64,000 nt of DNA from Candidatus Eisenbacteria bacterium (GTDB taxonomy: Bacteria > Eisenbacteria > RBG-16-71-46): the NCBI GenBank assembly GCA_020847735.1, contig JADLBL010000018.1, positions 62,001 to 126,000 of the forward strand, written 5' to 3'. A program made the translations under genes and the position numbers. Shown here in pieces: positions 52,166 through 60,033 of this stretch. The notes beneath the pieces are model-generated. The model was not told the origin of the DNA, did not search any database, and saw only the letters and a program-made list of their open reading frames with translations. The first letter of the stretch is position 1, and the number at the start of each line of letters is the position of its first letter.

Positions 52166-54157
52166 ATGGCCACAGAGCCCGCCGAGCCACCACGGAACCC
52201 CTCCGGCCCCGGGCTGCCGCCGGAGTTCCGGCCCCTTCCCGACGACGCTTCACCCGAGGAGAAGGACCGGCACTGGTACGAGACCTGTTACATGGGCGAC
52301 CGGATGCCGCAGCTCACGTTGCGCGCCGTGCTCATGGGCGCCGCGCTCGGGATGCTCATGTCCATTTCGAACCTGTACACCACGCTCAAGGTGGGCTGGT
52401 CCTTCGGCGTCGCGATCACCTCGTGCGTGCTGTCGTTCGTCATCTGGAACACGATCCGCGCGATTCTCGCCGGCCGGGTGACGAACATGTCCATCCTCGA
52501 GAACAACTGCATGCAGTCCACCGCCTCGGCCGCCGGATACTCGACCGGCTCGACGATCGCCACCGCCTTCGGCGCCCTGCTCATCCTCGATCCCGCGCAC
52601 CGTCACCAGCCGTGGTGGATCGTGACCGCGTTCACGTTCGCCACGGGCGCCATGGGCGTCTGGCTGGCGATTCCGATGAAGCGGCAGATGATCAACCAGG
52701 AGCAGTTGCCGTTCCCGTCGGGGATCGCCGCCGCGACCACGCTGCGCAGCCTGTACAGCCACGGCGGCGAGGCGCTGAAGAAGGCGCACGCGCTGGTGGC
52801 GGGGCTGGTCGCCGGAACGCTCGTCGGCGTGCTCAACACGGCCGAGGACCAGTTCGCGGCACTCGGCCGGTTTTTCGCGTTCATGCGCGCGCGCGTGTTC
52901 GACGTGCACCTGCCGGAGCAGGTGCCCGCGAACGGATTCCGCCTGCTGGCCGGCAAGCCGATGATCGGATTCGGATTCGAGCCAAGCGTCCTGCTGATCT
53001 CGGCCGGCATGATCGTCGGCCTGCGCGTGTCGCTCTCGATGCTCGCCTCCTCGGCGCTCCTTTACTATGTCCTCGCGCCCTGGCTGCAGGGAATGGATGC
53101 GGCGCACGCCGGCGTGCCGGGCTACCTCGCGTCGATCCCGCTGGTCGGCGGCGGCACGCTCTTTCACCCCCGGAACTGGGCGCTGTGGGGCGGCACTTCG
53201 CTCATGGTGTTCGCGAGCCTGGCGGCGCTGGGCCTGCAGTGGAAGACCATCGGCCGCTCGTTCTCGCTCCTGCGGCGCGGTCCGCGGGCGGTCGCGAACC
53301 CGGGCGACGTCGAGGCCCGCATGGCCGCCATCGAGGTGCCGAACTCCTGGTTCCTCGCCGGCCTCGTCCCGATCTCGATCGCCATCGTGCTCGTGCTGAT
53401 GATCGCGTTCCAGATCCACTGGTGGGCGGGGCTGGTCGCGGTCGCGATGTCCTTCGTGCTCTCGATGGTCGCCTGTCGCGCGACCGGCGAGACCGACACG
53501 ACGCCGATCGGCGCGATGGGCAAGGTCATGCAGCTGCTGTTCGCGCTGATCTCGCCCGGCAACGTGACGCACAACCTGATGGCCGCGGGCGCCGGCGCGA
53601 ACAGCGCCTCGTCGTCCGCCGACCTGCTCACCGACCTCAAGAGCGGCTACCTGCTCGGCGCGAACCCGCGCAAGCAGTTCATCGCGCAGGCGATCGGCAT
53701 CGTCTTCGGAACCCTCGCGATCGTGCCCGCCTGGTACCTGCTGATTCCCAACGACGCGGCGCTCGAGAAGTATCCGCTGCCGGCGACCCAGACCTGGGTG
53801 GCGGTCGCTCGCGTCCTTTCGACCGGCATTCAGACGCTGCCGATGTCCGCGCGCTGGTCCATCCTGATCGGGGCGCTGGTCGGCATCCTGATCCCCGTGC
53901 TCGAGAAGTCGTTTCCGAAGGCGCGGCGCTGGCTGCCGTCGGCGATGGGACTCGGGCTCGGCTGGATCGTCTACTTCAGCAACGCGCTGTCGTTCGTGAT
54001 CGGCGCGGCGGTCGCCTTCGTGTGGGCGAAGTGGAAGCCGCTCAACCAGGAGCGCTACAACATCCCGATCGCTTCGGGTCTCGTGGCCGGCGAGTCGTTG
54101 ACCAAGGCGCTGCTCGCCATGCTGGCGACGGCGATCGGGCTGATGTCGGCGAAGTGA
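52166..54157 (+). CDS. OPT family oligopeptide transporter (second copy)
   Basis: 663 residues with about fourteen helices. OPT signatures: TLRAVLMGAALGMLMSISNL, TLKVGWSFGVAITSCVLSF, KRQMINQEQLPFPSGIAAATTL and LISPGNVTHNLMAAGAGAN. It is related to, but clearly diverged from, the transporter at 36494-38341, with a longer N-terminus. It should import oligopeptides or chelates with protons. It lies upstream of several secreted protease genes, which could supply peptides. It ends before a hairpin at 54243. Confidence 0.92.
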   Translation: MATEPAEPPRNPSGPGLPPEFRPLPDDASPEEKDRHWYETCYMGDRMPQLTLRAVLMGAALGMLMSISNLYTTLKVGWSFGVAITSCVLSFVIWNTIRAILAGRVTNMSILENNCMQSTASAAGYSTGSTIATAFGALLILDPAHRHQPWWIVTAFTFATGAMGVWLAIPMKRQMINQEQLPFPSGIAAATTLRSLYSHGGEALKKAHALVAGLVAGTLVGVLNTAEDQFAALGRFFAFMRARVFDVHLPEQVPANGFRLLAGKPMIGFGFEPSVLLISAGMIVGLRVSLSMLASSALLYYVLAPWLQGMDAAHAGVPGYLASIPLVGGGTLFHPRNWALWGGTSLMVFASLAALGLQWKTIGRSFSLLRRGPRAVANPGDVEARMAAIEVPNSWFLAGLVPISIAIVLVLMIAFQIHWWAGLVAVAMSFVLSMVACRATGETDTTPIGAMGKVMQLLFALISPGNVTHNLMAAGAGANSASSSADLLTDLKSGYLLGANPRKQFIAQAIGIVFGTLAIVPAWYLLIPNDAALEKYPLPATQTWVAVARVLSTGIQTLPMSARWSILIGALVGILIPVLEKSFPKARRWLPSAMGLGLGWIVYFSNALSFVIGAAVAFVWAKWKPLNQERYNIPIASGLVAGESLTKALLAMLATAIGLMSAK

Positions 54158-54242
54158 GGGGTTCCCGAGCGGCCGGGCCCGGTCGCGACGAATGGTCGCG
54201 CGCCACGCCCGGCGCACGCGGACCCGCGACACGCGCGAGCGA

Positions 54243-54272
54243 AGGCCCCGCCGGCACGTGCCCGCGGGGCCT
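54243..54272. terminator. Hairpin between convergent genes
   Basis: AGGCCCCGC (54243-54251) pairs with GCGGGGCCT (54264-54272), 12-nt loop. It lies between the OPT gene (+) and the beta-barrel gene (-). No T tract is present. Confidence 0.45.
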
Positions 54273-54295
54273 CGCGTCGTGCGCGGAACGCGCGG

Positions 54296-54868
54296 TCAGC
54301 TCTTCACGAAGTACCAGGTTCCCTGCAGGCTCAGGCCGAACCAGTTGGCGTTGCCGCCGTCGAAGGAAGCGAAGCCGAAGTCCGCCTGGGGCCCGAGCGC
54401 GAACGTGCGGGCGAGCCGGAACTCGTAGCCGATGCCGCCGTTCAGTCCGAAGCCGGACTCGCTCGAGGAAATGGTGACGTTGTTCCCGGCGTCCACCGAG
54501 AAGTGCGAGTTGCCGAATCCGAGTCCGCCGCGCAGCACGAGACCCTCGGACGGGAAGCACGCCACGCCGATCGTGGTCGCGGTGAACGACACGGTTCCGC
54601 CGTCCTCCGACTTGGTCCAGCCGTTGCTCTCGAGCGCGAGCGAGACTTTGGGGTTGAGCGGATAGCCGAGGCGGAAGTTACCGGTCATGCCGCCTTCGCG
54701 GTCGCTGGAACCGCCCCCGTCCACGCTGACTCCGGCGGAGCCGCCGCCGACTCCGAGCCCGATGCTCCAGCCATCGTGGTTCTGCGGGTACTGCCCGGCC
54801 AGCGCCGTCGTCGCGCCGCAGGCCGAGATCAGCAGCGCGGCCAGGACCCAGGTACGCAATCCATGCAT
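54296..54868 (-). CDS. Small outer-membrane beta-barrel-like protein
   Basis: 190 residues from the ATG at 54868. A signal peptide (MHGLRTWVLAALLISACGATTALA) is followed by alternating hydrophobic/Gly-rich strands (GWSIGLGVGGGSAGVSVDGG, GLVLRGGLGFGNSHFSVDAG, GIGYEFRLARTFALGPQADF) and a C-terminal strand ending in aromatic residues (GLSLQGTWYFVKS). The pattern is that of an eight-stranded outer-membrane barrel (OmpA/OmpX-like or 'OMP_b-brl'). Ligand and role are unknown. Confidence 0.8.
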   Translation of the reverse strand: MHGLRTWVLAALLISACGATTALAGQYPQNHDGWSIGLGVGGGSAGVSVDGGGSSDREGGMTGNFRLGYPLNPKVSLALESNGWTKSEDGGTVSFTATTIGVACFPSEGLVLRGGLGFGNSHFSVDAGNNVTISSSESGFGLNGGIGYEFRLARTFALGPQADFGFASFDGGNANWFGLSLQGTWYFVKS

Positions 54869-54992
54869 GTGACGCCCTCCCAGGGGAGATTCCGCGTCGG
54901 CCGGCAGCGGAGCGGATCCCCGCCAGGGGCACGACGCGAGGGCGCAGTATGTCGGAGCGCTCCGCTTCGTCAAGCCCGCCCCGAAACGCGGA

Positions 54993-55023
54993 GCGCCCGG
55001 CGCGCGAACTTCGCGCCGGGCGC
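54993..55023 (-). terminator. Perfect 12-bp hairpin after the tail-bearing exported protein
   Basis: GCGCCCGGCGCG (54993-55004) pairs with its complement at 55012-55023 around a 7-nt loop (CGAACTT), about 36 bp after the stop codon at 55059. The T run after it on the minus strand is short (TTT). Confidence 0.5.
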
Positions 55024-55058
55024 CCGGTGCCGCTTCGAAACTTCGATCTGAATCGTGA

Positions 55059-55808
55059 TCAGCGATACAGGCTCTTCACGCGGCCCCAGCTCGACTTCTC
55101 GGTCGGAACCGGACCCGAGATCACGGAGAGCTGATAGCCCGGGTTCGCGTTCTGGCCCGCGATCGTGTACCAGCCGGCGGCCCCCACGGTGCTCGCGTCA
55201 ACGTACATGTCGGGACCGCTGCTGCCGACGGTCGGAGGATCCAGGGAGGCGATGCCGAGCCGGGTCGCCGTGCCCGTGAACGAAGCCACGGTCTGCAGCG
55301 CGATGACGTCCGTGGTGTTGAGGTCAATGGCGAGCGGATCGAGGTTCGTCACCGAAATGAACGTGTAATAGCCGGGGTCGAGTCCGGCGCCGAAGTCAAT
55401 GTTGGCGCTGAAGCCGCCCAGGTAGCCCGACGTGACCGCGTCGTAGAAGTCCACGCCGAAGCTGGCGGTCAGCACCGGCCCGGCGCTGGAGCTGGAATTG
55501 TAGAACGTGAAGGTCGCGGCCTGCAGAGTGCCGGTGCCGGTCGTGAACAGCTCATCGCCGAAGACGGCGCCCAGGTCGGTCGAACTGAAGCCGAAGTTCG
55601 CCGCCGAGGCGGTGTTGTCGTAGATGACGATCGGCAGCGCGGCCGGAGCGGTCGGCTGGATCTTCGTCGTGTGCGTCGCGTGGTTGTGGATCGTGTAGCC
55701 CTTGAAGCCGCCCAACGGCTCGCTCGTGAGCTGGGCCGCCGCGCTTCCCGCGAACGCGCACAGCGCGAGGGCGGCGATGGACAGGCGCATCGTGGTCGCA
55801 AGCTTCAT
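55059..55808 (-). CDS. Exported beta-rich protein ending in the SSWGRVKSLYR tail
   Basis: 249 residues from the ATG at 55808, preceded by GGAGGAG. A signal peptide (MRLSIAALALCAFAGSAAA) is followed by a beta-rich domain (IVIYDNTASAANFGFSSTDL; TFTFYNSSSSAGPVLTASFG; DPPTVGSSGPDMYVDAS). That domain resembles secreted proteins which in planctomycetes often end in a PEP-CTERM anchor. Here the end is a short linker and SSWGRVKSLYR, the same eleven residues as at the end of the protein at 39067. The function is unknown. Confidence 0.82.
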   Translation of the reverse strand: MKLATTMRLSIAALALCAFAGSAAAQLTSEPLGGFKGYTIHNHATHTTKIQPTAPAALPIVIYDNTASAANFGFSSTDLGAVFGDELFTTGTGTLQAATFTFYNSSSSAGPVLTASFGVDFYDAVTSGYLGGFSANIDFGAGLDPGYYTFISVTNLDPLAIDLNTTDVIALQTVASFTGTATRLGIASLDPPTVGSSGPDMYVDASTVGAAGWYTIAGQNANPGYQLSVISGPVPTEKSSWGRVKSLYR

Positions 55809-56192
55809 GAAGACTCCTCCGGGCCCGACGAAGAGTTGGACGCGGATCGCACGGTCTCGGGGGCGGCCGCGATCCAGAGCACGCGCCTCGCGTCGGGGGA
55901 CAGGCGCGGATGCTCGTGAATCGAGCTTACGCGTGACCGCCGGTCGCATGTCAACGGCGGACTGCGCGTGTGCGGATTTGCGCATCGCGAGCGCGTCGTC
56001 GTTTGGATCGCGATCTTTCGGCGGGTTTTGGAGCGTACTGTTGGCGTTTCCAGACACTGAACCTGGCCGCTATTGCGCTTGTTCCTACGGCGGCCCTGCC
56101 GGTAACGTTTTCCGGTGCTGCGCCACATTCGGAGCGTGGCCCCGTTCGCCCGTCCCCACCGTCGTCCGATCACCCCACCGAGGAGTCCTCCC
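55809..56192. other. Non-coding divergent region
   Basis: 384 bp between the start of the tail-bearing protein (-) and the M36 peptidase (+). It is notably less G+C-rich near 55960-56090. It holds the minus-strand promoter candidate at 55924-55954; no clear plus-strand promoter hexamers were found. Confidence 0.6.
55924..55954 (-). promoter_or_regulatory. Candidate promoter of the tail-bearing exported protein
   Basis: On the minus strand a perfect -35 TTGACA (55954-55949) is followed 19 bp later by TAAGCT (55929-55924). The resulting 5' UTR would be about 110 nt. The long spacer lowers confidence. Confidence 0.4.
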
Positions 56193-59100
56193 GTGCGGCG
56201 AGAGTTCCCCCGTTCGCTGGCCCTGCTCATCCTGTTCGCGCGGGCCTCTCCCCTCGGCGTCGCCGCAGGCCCGCTTTCCGAGTACGACGCGGCCGCGGCC
56301 GTTCGAATCCCCCCCGCCGCGGCCGCCCGCGCGCAGGCGGCCGCCGCGCTGCCAGGGATCCGCCGGCTCGTCCGCGTGTCGAGCACGAACGATCGCTTCG
56401 GGGTTCCAACGTTCGTGTGGGCGAATCGGGCGCCCGCGACCGCCGTGACCGCCCGGCCGTCGTCGCGGCCCTCGCCGGGCGCCGCCGCGCGCGCGCACGT
56501 TTCGGACCTCGCGCCGCTCTGGCGGCTGGACCGTGCGGATGTCGCCGGCATGCGCCTGCAACGGGTGCGCGACGTCGGCCGCGGCCCGATCATCGCGACG
56601 TTTCGGCAGGAGGTCGGCGGCGTCGAGGTGTTCCGCGACGAGCTCAAGGTGTGCATGGACCGCGACCTCTCGCTCGTCTCGGTGAGTGGCTCGCTGCCGC
56701 CGGCTTCCGCCGCGGGTCCGAGCACCGACGTGTTCGCGCTCCCCGCTTCGCGGGCGGTCGCGCTCGCGCTGCGCGACTTCGGCTCGCTCGCCGCGGTTCC
56801 GGCCGACCCGGCCGCGACCGGGAGCGCCGACGGCGGCTACCAGACGTTCGCCGCGCCCGGGCCGGTCGGCGAACCGGGTGGCATGCCCGCCGTGAACGGG
56901 CCGCTGCGCGCACGCAAGGTCTGGTTCGATCTCGGCGCGACGCTCGAGCCCGCCTGGTACGCCGAAGTCATCGGCGAGACCGCCGCCTACTCGACCGTCT
57001 GGTCGGCGCGCGACGGCCGGCTGCTCTTCCGGCATTCGCTGATGCAGGACGAAGCCTATTCCTACCGCGTGTGGGCGAACACGACGGCCCCCTACGCGCC
57101 GATGGACGGACCCCAGGGCGACGGCGCATCGCCGCATCCGACCGGGCTGCCGGACCTGTACCAGCCTTCGCTGATCGCTCCCAACATGGTGACGCTGCAG
57201 AACGGCCCGATCTCGACCCTCGACCCGTGGCTCGCCCCCGGCGCGACCCAGACGACCGGCAACAACGTGGACGCCTACCTCGACCTCGTCGCGCCGGACG
57301 GCTACTCCGCGGGCGACCTGCGCGCCACCACGACCTCGCCCGGAGTCTTCGACCGCACCTACGACACGACCCTCCCCCCGGGCGCGAGCGACGACCAGCG
57401 CATGGCCGCGGGGACCAGTCTGTTCTACCTGAACAACTGGCTGCACGACATGTTCTACGACTCCGGCTTCGACGAGGCGGCGGGCAACGCGCAAACGGAC
57501 AACTACGGGCGGGGCGGCATCGGCGGCGACGCGGTCCTCGCCGAGGGCGAGGACTACGGCGGAACCAACAACGCGAACATGTCCACGCCGGCCGACGGCG
57601 GTTCGCCGCGCATGCAGATGTACGTGTTCAACCCTCCCAACAGCGCCAACCTGATCGTGTCCTCGCCGCCCGCCCTCGCGGGCACCTACCTGGCGGGCGT
57701 CGCCGTGTTCGGCCCGCAGACCTTTTCCCTGAGCGGCCAGGTGGTCGCCGGGCAGGACGCGGCCGCGCCGGTGGACGACGGCTGCACGGCCATCACCAGC
57801 GCGGTCGCCGGAAAGATCGCGCTCGTGGATCGGGGAACGTGCTCGTTCGTGATCAAGGCACAGAACGCGCAGAACGCCGGCGCGATCGGCGTGATCATCG
57901 TCAACAACGTCGCCGGCTCGACGCCGCCGACGCTGAGCGGCACCGGCACGATCACGATTCCGGCGCTGTCGGTGACGCAGTCGGACGGGGCGCTGATCCG
58001 CGCCCAGCTCGGCGCGGGCGTGACGCTGACGATGAATCGCGTGGCGCAGCTCCAGCGCGACGGCACCATTGACGGGCACATCGTCGCCCACGAGTGGGGG
58101 CATTACATCAGCAACCGCCTGATCGGCAACGCCGCGGGCCTGAGCAACCAGCAGGGCGGCGGCATGGGCGAGGGCTGGGGGGACTTCCACTCGCTGCTGC
58201 TGACCGTGCGGCCCGGCGACGACCTCGCGGGCGCGTACGCGGTCGGCAGCTACGCGCTGAGCGGCAATCTCGTCGCGTCGAACGCGTGGTATTTCGGCGT
58301 GCGCCGCTACCCCTACTCGACCGACATGACGAAGGATCCCCTGACCTTCAAGCACATCCAGAACGGCGTCGCGCTGCCCGCGGGGCCACCCCTCAACGGC
58401 AACCCGACGGGCCTCAACAACGCCGAAGTGCACGCCACCGGCGAGGTCTGGTGCACCATGCTGTGGGAGTGCTACGCCGCGCTGCTCGGCGACACCGGCC
58501 GGCTGACGTTCGACCAGGCGCAGCAGCGCATGAAGGACATCCTCGTCGCCGGCTACATGCTGACGCCGAACGCGCCGACGTTCGTCGAGGCGCGCGACGC
58601 GGTCCTCGCGGCGGCGATGGCGGGCGATCCGGCGGACTACGCGCTCCTGGCGCAGGCGTTCGCCAGGCGCGGCATGGGCACCGGTGCCGTCGCGCCGCCG
58701 CGTGACGCCTCGGACAACGTCGGCGTGACCGAGAGCTTCGTGCTCGGCGGCGACCAGTCGGTGGTCTCCGCGACGCTCACCGACGACCTCCACTCGTGTG
58801 ACGACGACACCTACCTCGACAACGGCGAGCGCGGGGCGCTGACGATCACCGTCGTCAACACGGGCGCGACCAGCCTCGGCCCGGGCACGATCACGGTGAC
58901 CAGCCCGAGCCCCGGCGTGAGCTTCCCGATGGGCAACGTGGTGGCCACGCCCGCGTCGCAGCCGTTCGGGAGCGTGGTCGTGACGGTGCCGGTCGAACTC
59001 GCGGGCGCGTCCGATGGCGCCCTGCTGCACCTCGACATCGCCTGCGACAACGCCGGGCTGCTGGTGCCCGGTCCCCGGCTCGCGTCGTACGAGGACCGCG

Positions 59101-59999
59101 TGCAATCGGACGAGACGTTCGGCGCCACCGATTTCGTCGAGGCGCATCACTCGACCTGGAACCCGCTCGTCGCGCCGGGCAGCGCCGGCGATCCCTGGGC
59201 CCGCGAGGCGTGGGCCAGCGGCGAGAATGCCTGGCACGTCACCGACGCGGGCGGCATCGCCGACCTGTCGCTGGTCTCCCCTTCCCTGTTCGTGAGCACG
59301 GGCACGCCGCTGGTCGTCACCTTCCAGCAGCGCTACGTCTTCGAGTTCAGCGACGCCACGAACTGGGACGGCGGAGTGATCGAGATTTCCACCGACGGCG
59401 GCTCGAGCTGGACCGACGCCGGCGCCAGCGTCTCGCCGGGCTACGGCGGAACGATCACGAACGCCTCGGGCAACCCGCTGGGCGGGCGCTCCGGGTGGGT
59501 CGGCACGAGCGCCGGCTATCCGGCCTTCACCTTCACCACCCTCGATCTCGGCACGAGCTACGCCGGACAGACGGTGCTGATCCGTTTCCGGCACGGCGCC
59601 GACGCGGGCGTCGGCGCTCCCGGCTGGTGGGTGGACAACGTCGCGGTCACGGGCGTGACCGCGCCGCCCTTCCTCGTGCTCGCGCCCGAGAGCGGCACGT
59701 GCACGCCGCTGGCGGTCGGCGAGGCCGCCCCGTCGCGGGTCCTGCTGGCGCTGGCCGGCGGAAACCCCGCGCGCGACGTGTCGCGCCTGCGCTTCGCGCT
59801 GCCCGCGCGGCAGCGCGCGCAGCTCACCATTCACGACCTCGCCGGGCGGCTCGTCGCGACGCTCGCCGACGGCGAGTACACGGCGGGCTGGCACGACGTC
59901 GCGTTCACACGCGCGGGCGGCTCGTCGCCCGGCGTCTACTTCGCCCGACTGCGCGTGGACGGGCGGCAGTACGTGCAACGGCTGGTGGTCGTTCGCTGA
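56193..59999 (+). CDS. Secreted M36 fungalysin-like metalloprotease with PA and FlgD-like domains
   Basis: 1268 residues from the GTG at 56193, chosen because GAGGAG lies 7 bases upstream and a signal peptide follows (LALLILFARASPLGVAAG); the upstream ATG at 56115 has no ribosome site. A propeptide-like (FTP) region spans about 60-200. The protease core has HEWGH (His633, Glu634, His637) and GEGWGDF (Glu660). A PA domain inserts at about 500-620 (GKIALVDRGTCSFVIKAQNA). The C-terminus carries a carbohydrate-binding-like beta region and the FlgD-like/T9SS domain. It degrades extracellular protein. It converges with the M6 peptidase gene. Confidence 0.93.
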   Translation: MRREFPRSLALLILFARASPLGVAAGPLSEYDAAAAVRIPPAAAARAQAAAALPGIRRLVRVSSTNDRFGVPTFVWANRAPATAVTARPSSRPSPGAAARAHVSDLAPLWRLDRADVAGMRLQRVRDVGRGPIIATFRQEVGGVEVFRDELKVCMDRDLSLVSVSGSLPPASAAGPSTDVFALPASRAVALALRDFGSLAAVPADPAATGSADGGYQTFAAPGPVGEPGGMPAVNGPLRARKVWFDLGATLEPAWYAEVIGETAAYSTVWSARDGRLLFRHSLMQDEAYSYRVWANTTAPYAPMDGPQGDGASPHPTGLPDLYQPSLIAPNMVTLQNGPISTLDPWLAPGATQTTGNNVDAYLDLVAPDGYSAGDLRATTTSPGVFDRTYDTTLPPGASDDQRMAAGTSLFYLNNWLHDMFYDSGFDEAAGNAQTDNYGRGGIGGDAVLAEGEDYGGTNNANMSTPADGGSPRMQMYVFNPPNSANLIVSSPPALAGTYLAGVAVFGPQTFSLSGQVVAGQDAAAPVDDGCTAITSAVAGKIALVDRGTCSFVIKAQNAQNAGAIGVIIVNNVAGSTPPTLSGTGTITIPALSVTQSDGALIRAQLGAGVTLTMNRVAQLQRDGTIDGHIVAHEWGHYISNRLIGNAAGLSNQQGGGMGEGWGDFHSLLLTVRPGDDLAGAYAVGSYALSGNLVASNAWYFGVRRYPYSTDMTKDPLTFKHIQNGVALPAGPPLNGNPTGLNNAEVHATGEVWCTMLWECYAALLGDTGRLTFDQAQQRMKDILVAGYMLTPNAPTFVEARDAVLAAAMAGDPADYALLAQAFARRGMGTGAVAPPRDASDNVGVTESFVLGGDQSVVSATLTDDLHSCDDDTYLDNGERGALTITVVNTGATSLGPGTITVTSPSPGVSFPMGNVVATPASQPFGSVVVTVPVELAGASDGALLHLDIACDNAGLLVPGPRLASYEDRVQSDETFGATDFVEAHHSTWNPLVAPGSAGDPWAREAWASGENAWHVTDAGGIADLSLVSPSLFVSTGTPLVVTFQQRYVFEFSDATNWDGGVIEISTDGGSSWTDAGASVSPGYGGTITNASGNPLGGRSGWVGTSAGYPAFTFTTLDLGTSYAGQTVLIRFRHGADAGVGAPGWWVDNVAVTGVTAPPFLVLAPESGTCTPLAVGEAAPSRVLLALAGGNPARDVSRLRFALPARQRAQLTIHDLAGRLVATLADGEYTAGWHDVAFTRAGGSSPGVYFARLRVDGRQYVQRLVVVR

Positions 60000-60033
60000 G
60001 CGCGGCCCGGGCAGGCCCCGGATCGAGGGACAC

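Noticed and set aside
56115-56192. Upstream ATG for the M36 protease
   Set aside because: No ribosome site and it would place 26 Arg/Pro-rich residues before the signal peptide; the GTG at 56193 has GAGGAG at good spacing.
56085-59978. 1297-residue open frame opposite the M36 protease gene
   Set aside because: Arg/Ala/Gly-rich shadow without motifs; the sense frame has a complete protease with signal peptide.
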